Of a stretch of 64,000 nucleotides of DNA, positions 1 through 8,834 are shown piece after piece (the stretch's first letter is position 1; each line of letters starts with the position of its first letter). The notes under the pieces are model-generated. The model saw only the letters and a program-made list of their open reading frames with translations. It was not told where the DNA came from and searched no databases. Where the stretch lies: contig NZ_JAQTUH010000007.1 of assembly GCF_028710345.1 (NCBI RefSeq), positions 62,001 to 126,000 of the forward strand, in the 5' to 3' direction. Position numbers and translations under genes: made by a program. The stretch comes from Sulfuricurvum sp. Its GTDB lineage: Bacteria > Campylobacterota > Campylobacteria > Campylobacterales > Sulfurimonadaceae.

Positions 1-156
1 GATTTTTTTTGGGTAGTAGCGGGCATTGTTGTATTTATTGAGAGCTACGGACATATCGTTCGTTGCGTAACGGTATCCAAGGTCTTTTGCGAGAGAGAAT
101 GCGAGGGAGGTTTTGCCCACCCCCCCTTTTGTTGATGCGATAGAGATAATAGCCAT
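1..156 (-). CDS. ParA/MinD-like P-loop ATPase, N-terminal part
   Basis: Only the first 52 codons are present; the gene runs off the left edge of the window. The translation opens MAIISIASTKGGVGKTSLAF, a deviant Walker A motif (KGGVGKT, residues 10-16) typical of ParA/MinD/Soj partitioning ATPases, which bind ATP as a dimer and position DNA or protein cargo. The start is the ATG at 156, divergent from ycaO, so the two genes share an upstream region of about 80 bp. Without the rest of the gene, chromosomal ParA, MinD-like and plasmid-type ParA cannot be told apart. Confidence 0.8.
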   Translation of the reverse strand, partial: MAIISIASTKGGVGKTSLAFSLAKDLGYRYATNDMSVALNKYNNARYYPKKI

Positions 157-233
157 ACGATTCCATACAATATATTTGTGCAACTATAACCTTAATACGC
201 TATACTTGAGCTAAAACTATAAAGTGATCCATC

Positions 234-1856
234 ATGAATATTTTATCTAAAAATGCACCTCTCGAAGAGTCTATTAAAAAAATGGAAGCTGTTTTAGCGG
301 ATGTGGGATGTGAAGCACGATTTTCGGATGAGAAACACCCATTAGACAATTGCTATTCAGTCAATCTAGCCTCTATTGAGGCTCCCAGTCATATCTATTC
401 AAACGGCAAAGGGATTGTCTCCAATGCCTCCAAAGCAAGTGCGTTGGGAGAGTATATCGAGCGTCTCCAGACCAATAATTTTTTTATCGATTTTTATCTT
501 CCAGGGAGAAAATACTATCCCGATGAAGTGGTGTATGGTTTCGATGAAGCGTATCTAAGTGATGAATTACGCGCTATATATGATCCCAACAATGAACTCG
601 AAGATGAAGATTTTGTTGATTACAACAGCGATTATGAGGATAAAATAGTTTGCTTGCCTTTTATCCAGCACTCAACATTTGACAAAGTAAATATTCCCAT
701 TAATATTTTGAGCAATCTTTATGTGAGTAACGGTCTTGCGACTGGAAATACCCCTTTTGAAGCACAAGTACAAGCACTCAGTGAGATATTGGAACGGTAC
801 GCCAAAATAGAGATTATCAAAAACGGTTATGCGCTTCCACACTATCCAAATGAGGTTATAGAGCGCTATGAGCGTGTATACAACGATGTAATGGCATTAC
901 GTGCCAAAGGGTTTATTGTTGAGGTGTTAGATGCTTCGCTTGGGGGACAATTTCCCGTAACGGCTATTTCACTTATTAATCCTGAAAACTCGACGCTATT
1001 TGTCTCTTTCGGGGCACATCCGATTTTAGAAGTGGCACTGGAGCGTACCATGACGGAGTTGATGCAGGGACGCGGATTGGAGAATCTGGATGCTTTTGAA
1101 GTACCGACGTTTGATATGAGTGTGGTTTCGGACAGTTTTAATCTTGAATCCCATTTTATTGACTCTAATGGCAAGCTTGGATTTCCATTTTTAAGCAGTA
1201 AAAAAAGTTTTAAGTATGCATCATGGAACTATAAAGGGAACGGTTCGATGGATGAGTTTGACTATTTAGTCTCTATAGTAAAAAAAATGGATAAAGAAAT
1301 CTATTTTCGTGAATACGACTATTTGGGCTTTTATTCGTGCCAAATGATTATCCCTGGGCTTTCTGAAGTCTATCCGATAGAAGATATGAGCTTTAACAAC
1401 AAAAATAACGGCAAGTGGATTCGGGATATGGTACTCAATTTTGAGGAGTACGACGGTGAAGATATCCTTGATGCTATCGAGTCTCTTGAAGAGACGTTGA
1501 ATGTCGAAAAATATATTGGTGTACTCTTCGAAAACAGTTTTACGATGCAGGAGTTTAAAGCACAAATCCATTTGTTGCTAGGTAACACCGAAGAGGCGCG
1601 TTCGCTTCTCGAATTTGGAACTTCGAAGATGGGACATATCGTAGCAGAACTCATCCATATGGGGGAAGGGGATTACGAGTGGGAAGAGTACGAAAACGCC
1701 CTTTTTAATCTCTATGGGCAAGAGAAAATAAAACGGGCATTGGCGATTTTAGAGGGGGAAGAGTTTTTGATTGATATAACGCTTCATAACGATTATCACA
1801 ATATGTTAAAAATGTATGATCGGTTGGAAAAGAAGAAGGTGACATTGTCATCCTGA
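234..1856 (+). CDS. ycaO: YcaO-domain protein, E. coli YcaO type
   Basis: This 540-residue protein matches the layout of E. coli YcaO: an N-terminal ATP-binding YcaO fold followed by an extra C-terminal helical region. Residues 58-80 contain the diagnostic segment NGKG...ASALGEYIERL, with Glu73 and Glu76 as likely Mg/ATP ligands, and a second acidic helix (ALSEILERYAKIE) lies near residue 180. YcaO proteins activate amide carbonyls with ATP; the E. coli protein is linked genetically to RimO-dependent methylthiolation of ribosomal protein S12. No azole or RiPP maturation partners are adjacent, so a housekeeping role is more likely than RiPP synthesis. The last codons and the stop lie inside a palindromic repeat, so the extreme C-terminus may be repeat-derived. 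Confidence 0.88.
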   Translation: MNILSKNAPLEESIKKMEAVLADVGCEARFSDEKHPLDNCYSVNLASIEAPSHIYSNGKGIVSNASKASALGEYIERLQTNNFFIDFYLPGRKYYPDEVVYGFDEAYLSDELRAIYDPNNELEDEDFVDYNSDYEDKIVCLPFIQHSTFDKVNIPINILSNLYVSNGLATGNTPFEAQVQALSEILERYAKIEIIKNGYALPHYPNEVIERYERVYNDVMALRAKGFIVEVLDASLGGQFPVTAISLINPENSTLFVSFGAHPILEVALERTMTELMQGRGLENLDAFEVPTFDMSVVSDSFNLESHFIDSNGKLGFPFLSSKKSFKYASWNYKGNGSMDEFDYLVSIVKKMDKEIYFREYDYLGFYSCQMIIPGLSEVYPIEDMSFNNKNNGKWIRDMVLNFEEYDGEDILDAIESLEETLNVEKYIGVLFENSFTMQEFKAQIHLLLGNTEEARSLLEFGTSKMGHIVAELIHMGEGDYEWEEYENALFNLYGQEKIKRALAILEGEEFLIDITLHNDYHNMLKMYDRLEKKKVTLSS

Positions 1857-1900
1857 GCTAGACTCAGGATTTCAGATTGCGGATCTAGTCCGCAATGACG
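1847..1900. repeat. Palindromic repeat pair (REP-like family 2)
   Basis: Two back-to-back palindromes are visible: ATCCTGAGCTAGACTCAGGAT and then ATTGCGGATCTAGTCCGCAAT, framed by GTCAT at the left and ATGAC at the right. Related units lie at 3938-3996 and 46122-46152. The element overlaps the last codons of ycaO and could form hairpins that act as a transcription terminator between the convergent genes. Confidence 0.7.
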
Positions 1901-1983
1901 AGAAACTTTGTTCTGCCTCAAAGAGGCAAGCTTCAGTGCCTTAGCGGCGAGCGTAGTCAAAGGGATTCTATTCCTTTGGCGTT

Positions 1984-2967
1984 CTATTCTGTAGCATCTT
2001 TTGGCTTCAATGATTTAACATTGATACGTCGTGGAGCCCGTGCCGGAGTTGTATCGGCTTTAGGGGCTGGTTTATCAAACGATTTTTTTCCATCGTATGG
2101 TTTTTTTTCACCATAAGGCTTCTTATCCCCAAAGGCTTTTTTATCTCCATAGGGTTTCTTATCGCCATAAGGCTTTTTTTCTCCAAAAGGCTTCTTTTCA
2201 CCAAAGGGTTTCTTGTCGCCATACGGTTTTTTATCACCCTCAGGTTTTGGTTTAGAAAACTGTTTTTGCTCATCCTTCTTGGAAGTATCTCTATTTGAGC
2301 TATTCGACTTCTCGCCAAAAAAGACCGGTTTACTTTTATAAGGTGTTTGAGTCGCTTTTTCATCATCTTTACGAGGAGTACCGTCGATGTAATGGTTGCG
2401 TTCACGGCTTTTTTTCTCAAAAATCGGTTTACCGTTGGCATCTTTACCTAAAAACTTCGGTTTCTCTTTCTCTTTTTTAGCCCATCTCTCTTTTTTGAGT
2501 GCCTCTTCCTCTTCGCGTGCGGCGCGTCGTGCTTTGGCTTCGGCTTTGTGCTGATTGTCTACTGCGATACCGAAACTGGGCTCAAATCCGGCGATTGATT
2601 CTTGGATGATGGTGCGTCCGAGGAGTGTTTCAATAGCGTAGAGGTGTTTTTGATCTTCAGAACCGAGTAAGATGAGTGCCATTTCTCGTGCATGGGCAAA
2701 ACGGGTCATGTAGATGATCGCTTTGTCGGGAAGATCGTAACTGATGAGAATATCGTATTGATTTTTCTCAGAAGGACTCATCTCTCCATCTGAGACAACC
2801 GTTACATTGGTTGTCTTGGTGAGGAGAATGGATTGGGTATTGTTAGCGGTTGCAACAAGAATCTTTTTTTCAGGGTATTGAGCAATGAGAAAATGTAGAA
2901 GCTCAGTTTTGCGCTCCGTGTTACAAGGGTGGATACGGTGATTTTTACGTTGGATTTCGCTTGACAT
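1984..2967 (-). CDS. Orphan helicase C-terminal (RecA2-like) domain protein with basic repeat tail
   Basis: Residues 1 to about 130 resemble the second RecA-like lobe of DEAD-box RNA helicases: IHPCNTERKTELLHFLIAQYP, then YDILISYDLPDKAIIYMTRFAHA at the place of the usual DLP...YxHRxGRxGR segment, and LLGSEDQKHLYAIETLLGR. There is no first lobe: no Walker A, no DEAD box and no Q motif. A charged linker rich in K, E and R follows, then about eight hexapeptide units of the KKPYGD/KKPFGE type, and a basic tail RAPRRINVKSLKPK. RhlE/DeaD-type helicases often carry such basic tails that bind RNA. A plausible role is RNA binding or as a partner of a helicase, but catalysis is not expected. It is convergent with ycaO and divergent from the exported-protein gene at 3135. 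Confidence 0.72.
   Translation of the reverse strand: MSSEIQRKNHRIHPCNTERKTELLHFLIAQYPEKKILVATANNTQSILLTKTTNVTVVSDGEMSPSEKNQYDILISYDLPDKAIIYMTRFAHAREMALILLGSEDQKHLYAIETLLGRTIIQESIAGFEPSFGIAVDNQHKAEAKARRAAREEEEALKKERWAKKEKEKPKFLGKDANGKPIFEKKSRERNHYIDGTPRKDDEKATQTPYKSKPVFFGEKSNSSNRDTSKKDEQKQFSKPKPEGDKKPYGDKKPFGEKKPFGEKKPYGDKKPYGDKKAFGDKKPYGEKKPYDGKKSFDKPAPKADTTPARAPRRINVKSLKPKDATE
2092..2240 (-). repeat. 18-bp coding tandem repeat (KKPYGD/KKPFGE units)
   Basis: On the minus strand an 18-nt unit encoding Lys-Lys-Pro-(Tyr/Phe)-Gly-(Asp/Glu) is repeated about eight times in the 3' third of the orphan helicase-domain gene. Copies differ mostly at third positions and by conservative changes, so the array is not freshly expanded, but its length may vary between strains. 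Confidence 0.8.
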
Positions 2968-3080
2968 ACATGTCCTTTAGGGGTGTAACCTCAGATAGTG
3001 TGAGGGATGCCGTTTTGCGACACAATTTTGATTGCGACATTATAGCGAGTTATTGCTTATAGGGTTTTTGTGCCCCTTTA

Positions 3081-3089
3081 TGCTACAAT
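3081..3089 (+). promoter_or_regulatory. Extended -10 promoter element
   Basis: The string TGCTACAAT is an extended -10 box (TGn-TACAAT) about 45 bp before the GTG start of the exported-protein gene. There is no good -35 hexamer at 17 bp; the upstream DNA is T-rich, which is usual for Campylobacterota sigma-70 promoters. Confidence 0.5.
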
Positions 3090-3134
3090 AATTGGATAAA
3101 AAAAGGCATATTCGTATGCAAAACGGGAGAATGT

Positions 3135-3929
3135 GTGAAAAAACTTTTAATGTTAGTAGTGATGGCATTAGCCATTACAGGGAGCGGTTTTGCCGCTGAA
3201 ATGGTTTCTACGTATAAAATTGCGGCTTATGTGGATGTGGAGAGTGCTAAATCAAAACTTTCTGCTGAAGGGTTTGAAGTAGTCGGGACACTCAAAGCAA
3301 CGGATGCGGGAACAACCATCTTGTACACCAATGCAGCTATGAAAGCCGAAGCGGCAAAAGAGAATCGTGCATTTAATGCGGTTGGACGCATTTTGGTGGA
3401 TGATGAGCGTAAGCAAATTTCGATTGCTAACCCATTGTATTTTGGTGCGGCATTTATGCAAAAAGATTTTAAACAATCGGCGAGTTTAAAAGTATTGAAT
3501 TCACTCAAAAAAGCGTTTGGTTCGTTGAAGGATTCTGAAGATGCGTGGGATGCAAAAGGGCTTGCTAATTATCACTTTATGATGGGTATGCCCTATTATG
3601 AAGATATGGATACGGTAGGTTCAGGTTCTACTGCTGATTTGGTAGCCAAAGCGAAAGCGGCTAAGGGGACAGTCGTTCAAGTAGGAGCTGATCGTTATGT
3701 TGCATTCGTTGAGTTGGATAAACGTACCAGTGGTTTTGTTAAAAAAATCGGATCACAAAACGGAGAGATTTTACCGTATGCTGTTTTGATTGAGGGGGGA
3801 CAAGCTAAAGCATTAAATGCCAAATATTACATTGCGATTAGTTACCCGCTTTTAACGATGACAGAGTTTATGGGAATCTCAACAGTGCCTGATGCGATTA
3901 CCAAAGGTCTTCAAAAAATCTTCAAATAA
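3135..3929 (+). CDS. Exported protein of unknown function
   Basis: This 264-residue protein begins with a clear Sec signal peptide (MKKLLMLVVMALAITGSGFA, cleavage expected after FAA). The mature part is mixed alpha/beta with no cysteine pairs and no motif I recognise. An N-terminal module of about 60 residues (YKIAAYVDVESAKSKLSAEGFEVVG) recalls DUF302-like alpha/beta folds, but only weakly. The GTG start at 3135 is chosen because it has a GGGAGA Shine-Dalgarno about 7 nt upstream and opens the signal peptide; the overlapping ATG at 3131 is out of frame. It is a single gene followed by a palindromic repeat. A periplasmic location is well supported; the function is not. Confidence 0.75.
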   Translation: MKKLLMLVVMALAITGSGFAAEMVSTYKIAAYVDVESAKSKLSAEGFEVVGTLKATDAGTTILYTNAAMKAEAAKENRAFNAVGRILVDDERKQISIANPLYFGAAFMQKDFKQSASLKVLNSLKKAFGSLKDSEDAWDAKGLANYHFMMGMPYYEDMDTVGSGSTADLVAKAKAAKGTVVQVGADRYVAFVELDKRTSGFVKKIGSQNGEILPYAVLIEGGQAKALNAKYYIAISYPLLTMTEFMGISTVPDAITKGLQKIFK

Positions 3930-3937
3930 ATCTACTG

Positions 3938-3996
3938 CGTCATGCCGAACTGGATTCGGCATCTCATCTCAGATCCCGTATCAGGTACGGGATGAC
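3938..3996. repeat. Palindromic repeat pair (REP-like family 2)
   Basis: Two palindromes, ATGCCGAACTGGATTCGGCAT and ATCCCGTATCAGGTACGGGAT, sit between the convergent ends of the genes at 3135 and 4003, framed by GTC and GAC. They have the same design as the pair at 1847-1900 and probably serve as a bidirectional terminator or a dispersed mobile palindrome. Confidence 0.7.
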
Positions 3997-4002
3997 AATT
4001 AA

Positions 4003-4770
4003 TTAACGATATGCTTTAATTCCCAGCAGTTTATCAAGTGTAGTAAACGTATAACCGATAGAGTGCAATGTCTCGATAATCATCTCCAGTGAAGCAACGC
4101 TGGTACGGTTTCGATGCATCAAGATTATATCGCCGTTGCGAATGTTACCAATGACGTTGTTGGCAACTGCGTAAGGGTCTTTGAGTGTCCAATCAAGAGA
4201 ATCGAGTGACCATAAAATGGTGGTATATCCCGAACCATTAACGGCATTTACCACTTGGGTATTGATAGAGCCGTATGGTGGACGCATTAGTAATGGGTAT
4301 TTCCCTGTAATTTCTTCGATACGAGACGCGGTACGCTCTAGTTGTAGGATTGTTGTATTATTCTCAAGGTTTGTCAATCGCGGATGATTAAAAGTATGAT
4401 TTAGAACCAAATGCCCCTCATTAAACGCCCGTTTAACAGAAGTAATATTCTCATCATTCATGGTCGCACCAATCATAAAAAAGCTCGCTTTAACCCCATG
4501 TTTATCCAAAATATCGAGAAGAAGATGGGTGTTGTTCTCATCGGGTGCATCATCGAAGGTTAATGCTATGATTTTTTTGGTGCTTTCCCCATTGACAAAG
4601 ACATTGGTATACTCTCCGTGTTGAATAGGTGCTACGGTATCGGTGCGCCATTGTTCTAAGAATTGGGTCATATTGGCATCGAGCAGGGGGGACGTACCGC
4701 GAATGTCATAGACAGTATCACCCAAAAGGGTGGTCGAAAATATAAAAATCAACATATAGAAAAGTTTCAT
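4003..4770 (-). CDS. Polysaccharide deacetylase (NodB / CE4 family), exported
   Basis: A 255-residue CE4 esterase. From the chosen ATG at 4770 it opens with a signal peptide (MKLFYMLIFIFSTTLLGD). Motif 1 is TFDDAPDENNTH with Asp73 and Asp74, motif 2 is NHTFNHP with the metal-binding His125 and His129, and motif 3 is RPPYGS near residue 160. Family members remove N- or O-acetyl groups from chitin, peptidoglycan or exopolysaccharide with a bound metal. An in-frame ATG at 4779 is an alternative start that only lengthens the leader by three residues. The gene follows the ABC-2 transporter genes on the same strand but is separated by about 40 bp, so co-transcription is possible. The substrate cannot be told from sequence. 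Confidence 0.85.
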   Translation of the reverse strand: MKLFYMLIFIFSTTLLGDTVYDIRGTSPLLDANMTQFLEQWRTDTVAPIQHGEYTNVFVNGESTKKIIALTFDDAPDENNTHLLLDILDKHGVKASFFMIGATMNDENITSVKRAFNEGHLVLNHTFNHPRLTNLENNTTILQLERTASRIEEITGKYPLLMRPPYGSINTQVVNAVNGSGYTTILWSLDSLDWTLKDPYAVANNVIGNIRNGDIILMHRNRTSVASLEMIIETLHSIGYTFTTLDKLLGIKAYR

Positions 4771-4808
4771 CGTAACCATTTTTTGTAAAATTGTGGGAAT
4801 TATACCCT

Positions 4809-5945
4809 CTAATCGAGGGTCTTTTTGTAAAACTTGACCGCGAAAAACATCATGACGGTGCAAATCACCATGAGTGGCCAGATGTTTGGCCATAATGTAG
4901 CAAAATCGCTCCCTTTGAGAACCACGCCCCGAATGAGACGATTAAAATAGGTGAGGGGGAGGAGTTCTCCTACGTGTTGAGCCCATGAGGGCATTCCTGA
5001 AAAAGGGAACATAAAGCCTGAGAGCATGATGCTAGGGAGAAAATAGAAGATGGTGAGTTGTAACGCCTGTAACATATTTTGGGCTAACGATGAGATAGTA
5101 ATACCGATGGTGAGATTAACCGCGATAAAGAGTAAGGCGACACCATACGCTAAAAAAATAGACCCGTTAAACGGGACATGAAAGACAAAGTACGAGGCGC
5201 ATAAAATAAGGGTGGCTTGAAGGAGTCCGATAATAATATAGGGGATGATTTTACCCGTCATGATTTCGAGAGGTTTTGCGGGGGTTGAGAGGAGATTTTC
5301 CATCGTTCCCCGCTCCCGCTCACGGGTGATTGCCAGTGCTGTCATCATAGTGAGGGTCATCGTCATCAGTGTCCCCATGAGCCCTGGAATGATGTTGTAT
5401 TGGTTGATGCCATCAGGATTATAGAGGCGGTGAACTCGCACATCAAAAGGTTTTTGAAGCGTCGCAAACCCAGAGAGAGGACCTGTTAAATCTTTTTTTG
5501 CCACCTGTGTCGCTATCCCCTCGATCGATAACAGTGCGGTTGAAACGGTTACGGGGTCAGTGGCATCGGCTTCGAGGAGGAGGGAGGGTTTTTCACCCCG
5601 TAAAAGTTTTCGGCTAAAATCAGAGGGGATGGTGAGGATAAAGAGTATTTCCCCTTTTTGTAATGCTTCTTGGGCTTCGCTTGGTGTTGTGTATTGGGGC
5701 ATAATCTTATAGTATTGCGATGTTTGCATTGCGGATGCCATGGTTCGGGTAAATTCGCTTTTATCATACGAGATGATAGCGGTGGGGAGGTGTTTTGGGT
5801 CGGTGTTGATAGCAAAACCAAAAAGGGCGAGTTGGATGATGGGTATGACAACCATCATGGCAAAGGTAATACGGTCCCGTTTGAGTTGTAAAAACTCTTT
5901 GATGATGATTCCCCACCATCGTGAGAAGCTGAAAGGGCTAACCAT
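4809..5945 (-). CDS. ABC-2 type exporter permease (YhhJ/YbhR-like)
   Basis: About 379 residues with the ABC-2 permease layout: one N-terminal membrane segment (MMVVIPIIQLALFGFAI), a large periplasmic domain of about 150 residues, and five or six C-terminal membrane segments, including the signature region TRERERGTMENLLSTPAKPLEIMTGK. It would be the membrane half of an efflux or export pump together with the ATPase at 5938 and the HlyD-type protein at 6848. The ATG at 5945 is chosen because GGGG sits 6 nt upstream; ATGs at 5951 and 5966 are possible. The start overlaps the end of the ATPase gene, showing translational coupling. Confidence 0.87.
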   Translation of the reverse strand: MVSPFSFSRWWGIIIKEFLQLKRDRITFAMMVVIPIIQLALFGFAINTDPKHLPTAIISYDKSEFTRTMASAMQTSQYYKIMPQYTTPSEAQEALQKGEILFILTIPSDFSRKLLRGEKPSLLLEADATDPVTVSTALLSIEGIATQVAKKDLTGPLSGFATLQKPFDVRVHRLYNPDGINQYNIIPGLMGTLMTMTLTMMTALAITRERERGTMENLLSTPAKPLEIMTGKIIPYIIIGLLQATLILCASYFVFHVPFNGSIFLAYGVALLFIAVNLTIGITISSLAQNMLQALQLTIFYFLPSIMLSGFMFPFSGMPSWAQHVGELLPLTYFNRLIRGVVLKGSDFATLWPNIWPLMVICTVMMFFAVKFYKKTLD

Positions 5946-6855
5946 TGTCATCCCCAAAATTATCATCAGTATGTTTCATCAGATAGATAAAAACATCTTC
6001 GAGCGATGTCGGAATGGCTCTAAAGTTGAGACCTTTGAGTGCCGTTTCGATGGATTGCGGATTTAGTCCGCTCACATGGAGAGTGGTGCCAAAAATAACA
6101 CTTTGTTCGATTGCACCATGGTGTTCAAGATCTTTTGAAATACTCATGAGATCTTCTCCTCGTATTTCGTAGGTTGATAACCCTTGTTTGGCAATAATGC
6201 TCTGAGCACTCCCCTGAGCGAGGAGATTTCCATAGGCAATATAGGCGAGTTTATGACACCTCTCTGCCTCATCCATGTAGTGCGTACTAATGAGTACGGA
6301 AACCCCTTGTGAAGCAAGAGAGTGCAACTCTTCCCAAAAATCACGGCGTGCACTGGGATCGACCCCTGCGGTAGGTTCATCGAGGAGGAGCAATCTGGGA
6401 TGGCGGAGCATACAGGCGGCGAGTGCGAGTCGCTGTTTCCATCCCCCTGAGAGTGATCGTGCCAGTTGGGATGCTCTGGAGGTGAGTCCAAGGTTCTCGA
6501 GTGCTTCATTCACCACATTTTTACGATTTGCCAGCTCATATACCCGTGCCACAAAATCGAGATTTTCGCGGATACTCAAATCTTCCCAATAGGAGAATTT
6601 TTGGGTCATGTATCCTACTTCCCGTTTTATCGCATCACTTTGGGTGAAAATATCGTATCCGAGGCAGTGCCCCTCTCCGCTATCAGGGGTTAAAAGTCCG
6701 CACATCATCCGAATAGCGGTTGTTTTTCCGCTACCGTTAGGTCCTAAAAAGCCGACGATTTCCCCGCGTTTTACTTGGAGAGAGAGATTTTTGACGACGT
6801 GTTTATCTCCGAAATATTTGTTCAGCCCCTGAACATCGATAGCATACTCATTCAA
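5938..6855 (-). CDS. ABC transporter ATP-binding protein (drug/lipid exporter type)
   Basis: A 305-residue nucleotide-binding subunit with Walker A GPNGSGKTT (residues 38-46), signature LSGGWKQRLA near 140, Walker B LLLLDEPTAGVDPSAR, and an H-loop in STHYMDEAERC. The C-terminal extension of about 80 residues ending in LEDVFIYLM is typical of ABC-2 exporter ATPases such as YbhF or CcmA-like proteins. It would power the neighbouring permease. Its start overlaps the end of the HlyD-type gene by 8 bp, so HlyD protein, ATPase and permease form one operon. Confidence 0.9.
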   Translation of the reverse strand: MNEYAIDVQGLNKYFGDKHVVKNLSLQVKRGEIVGFLGPNGSGKTTAIRMMCGLLTPDSGEGHCLGYDIFTQSDAIKREVGYMTQKFSYWEDLSIRENLDFVARVYELANRKNVVNEALENLGLTSRASQLARSLSGGWKQRLALAACMLRHPRLLLLDEPTAGVDPSARRDFWEELHSLASQGVSVLISTHYMDEAERCHKLAYIAYGNLLAQGSAQSIIAKQGLSTYEIRGEDLMSISKDLEHHGAIEQSVIFGTTLHVSGLNPQSIETALKGLNFRAIPTSLEDVFIYLMKHTDDNFGDDNG

Positions 6856-7798
6856 ATGACACTTCCACAGGTTGTCCCGGATGGAGCAAAGCGGCGTATT
6901 GTCTATCCGGATACGCTTCGATCATGTAGATGAGTTTATCTTTGGTCTCATTACTGTAGATGATGGGCGGGGTGTATTCTGCTTCGGGTGAGATGTAGGT
7001 GATACGGGCTGGAATCTTTTTGTGATCAGCACGAGAAGTGATGGTGATAGGTTGATGGATAGCGAGTTTTTCGATGATGGCTTGGGGGACAAAAAATCGT
7101 ATTTTAATATTTTCAGGGGGTAATAGACGGACAATTATCCCCCCCACAGGTACAAACTCCCCCTCACGGTAGAGGGTATCGAAAACCAAAGCACCTTTGG
7201 GAGATTTGAGTGCTTTTTCAGTGACCCTCCATTGCGCTAAATCGAGTGCAGCTTGGAGTTGTTTCAGCCGATTTTTTTGGGCAATAATCTGATCGTTTCG
7301 TTTGGAGAGCTTGGCAACGGTGAGGGTGTTTTGTAACTCTTTGACTTTGGCGGCAGTGCTGAGTGAGAGTGCGGTTGTAGTATCAAATTCGACTTTTGAA
7401 ATAGCATTGGAGTTATACAGACGGGTGTTTTGAGCAAGTTGGAGTGAAGCATTTTCAGAAGCGGCTTTGGCTTGAGTAAGTTGTGCTTCGAGGACGTGAA
7501 TCTCTTCTGGGCGTGACCCTTTTTGGTAATCATCGAGAGTTGCTTGTGCAATGGCAAGTTCAGAAGAGGCTTGTTCAAACGCTAATGATTCGTTGGCATG
7601 GTCGAGTAAAAAGAGATTAGTGTTTTTGGAGATTGTATCTCCCCGTTTGACAAAAAGTTTTTCGAGTTTACCGCTTTGGGTTGAGGAGATATTGACGTAT
7701 TCCCCCTCAGCGTAGCCTTGATAGGTTTGGGATGATTTTTCATTGCATCCACTGAGTGAGAGTAGGGTTAAAGAGATAAAAAATGGTAGGTATTTCAT
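6848..7798 (-). CDS. HlyD-family periplasmic adaptor lipoprotein (YbhG-like)
   Basis: About 316 residues. The ATG at 7798 is chosen because it gives a lipoprotein signal peptide with lipobox LSLSGC. The rest follows the membrane-fusion protein plan: a biotinyl-lipoyl half domain (GKLEKLFVKRGD), a long alpha-helical hairpin (residues about 75-190, rich in A, Q, E and K), the returning lipoyl half (SPKGALVFDTLYREGEFVPVGG), and a beta-barrel domain. It would bridge the inner-membrane ABC-2 exporter to an outer-membrane channel; no TolC homologue is adjacent. An alternative start at 7834 overlaps the peptidase gene and would spoil the signal peptide. Confidence 0.87.
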   Translation of the reverse strand: MKYLPFFISLTLLSLSGCNEKSSQTYQGYAEGEYVNISSTQSGKLEKLFVKRGDTISKNTNLFLLDHANESLAFEQASSELAIAQATLDDYQKGSRPEEIHVLEAQLTQAKAASENASLQLAQNTRLYNSNAISKVEFDTTTALSLSTAAKVKELQNTLTVAKLSKRNDQIIAQKNRLKQLQAALDLAQWRVTEKALKSPKGALVFDTLYREGEFVPVGGIIVRLLPPENIKIRFFVPQAIIEKLAIHQPITITSRADHKKIPARITYISPEAEYTPPIIYSNETKDKLIYMIEAYPDRQYAALLHPGQPVEVSFE

Positions 7799-7817
7799 AA
7801 AGAAGATTATAGCGTTT

Positions 7818-8834
7818 TTAGTGTTGTGAATCATCCTCTTTTATAAATGGTTTGATTCGTGTTAGTGTATCGGGGTGACTGGAAAAAATAGAGAGCGATT
7901 CGTTGGCATCTTTATCGATTCGATTTAAAATATCGGCAAAGTAGTGAGGAGGAATATGGGCTTTATGTAGTGATGTTAGGGCAAATGCATCGGCTTCTTT
8001 TTCCATATCACGTGAGTACCCTTGCTGTAATAGCAGTGCAGGGATACCGGCAGCGAGATCGGAGAAATTACTAATATCACCGGTAATCATAACCAATAAA
8101 ACTCCCGAACCCATCCCTTGCAGTACCATCCGTAATGTATGACGTCCGCGAACATGCCCAAGCTCATGTGCTAATACGGCAATAATCTCATTGTCATGGT
8201 GTGCTTTTTGGATGAGCTGATCGGTGATCACGATGGTATTTCCCGGAAGGGCAAAGGCATTGGCTCCGATAGTCTCGGAATTACGGAAGAGGAGACGGTA
8301 TGAGGGGCATTCCGTAGCGGTACAAAAATGTTCAAGCTGATTGGTAATCTCTTGTGTACGATTTGAAGAGAGGAGAGTAGGGCTTAAATAAATCTTCTCC
8401 ATCGTACTGAGCGTATCTTCACCTAAAGAGCGCTCAGTAGAAACACTCAACGCCATTGCCGATACTTTAGCGATAAAAGGGACTCCCCACACCAAACCCG
8501 AAGCCACAATTGCGATAGTAATCACAAGTGCGCTAGTGGCATATAAAAGTTTGTTTTCCAAATGACGGGCGAAATATTCGGGCGATTTGTGTCGAAGTGA
8601 TTGTTCTATGAGTTTTAGAAGCTGATGGTCGGTGGTGTGAATTTCCCCACCGTTTGGGAGATAGATAATGGAGCGTGCATTACCGACGGAAGGGTCAATT
8701 TTGAGTGTTGAGAGATCGAAGGTGATGGTATCGGTATCGCTTTGTAGCTGAATAATCCCTTCTAGGAGAGAAATCGTGACGGGTTGTAGACGAGAGCTAA
8801 GCCCGTCGAAATACTCTCCTTGATAGAGAATCAT
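7818..8834 (-). CDS. M48-family zinc metallopeptidase, membrane bound
   Basis: A 338-residue protein with a soluble N-terminal beta domain, a membrane segment around residues 98-120 (YATSALVITIAIVASGLVWG), and the peptidase core with HELGHVRGRH, the HExxH zinc motif of M48. The third ligand Glu lies in the helix GYSRDMEKEADAFAL. BepA/Oma1-like M48 enzymes remove misassembled envelope proteins. Its start overlaps the stop of the DUF898 gene (ATGA), and this pairing of DUF898 with an M48 peptidase suggests joint work in the membrane. The gene for the HlyD protein follows closely. Confidence 0.87.
   Translation of the reverse strand: MILYQGEYFDGLSSRLQPVTISLLEGIIQLQSDTDTITFDLSTLKIDPSVGNARSIIYLPNGGEIHTTDHQLLKLIEQSLRHKSPEYFARHLENKLLYATSALVITIAIVASGLVWGVPFIAKVSAMALSVSTERSLGEDTLSTMEKIYLSPTLLSSNRTQEITNQLEHFCTATECPSYRLLFRNSETIGANAFALPGNTIVITDQLIQKAHHDNEIIAVLAHELGHVRGRHTLRMVLQGMGSGVLLVMITGDISNFSDLAAGIPALLLQQGYSRDMEKEADAFALTSLHKAHIPPHYFADILNRIDKDANESLSIFSSHPDTLTRIKPFIKEDDSQH

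Noticed and set aside
234-1856. YcaO as part of a RiPP (azoline peptide) cluster
   Set aside because: No precursor peptide, dehydrogenase or E1-like partner is adjacent, and the protein has the C-terminal extension of the E. coli housekeeping type.
2092-2240. CRISPR-like array
   Set aside because: The 18-bp units are contiguous and in frame, encoding KKPYGD-type peptides; there are no spacers.
3227-3508. Long open frames opposite the exported-protein gene
   Set aside because: They are reverse-strand shadows; the plus frame has a signal peptide and a ribosome site.
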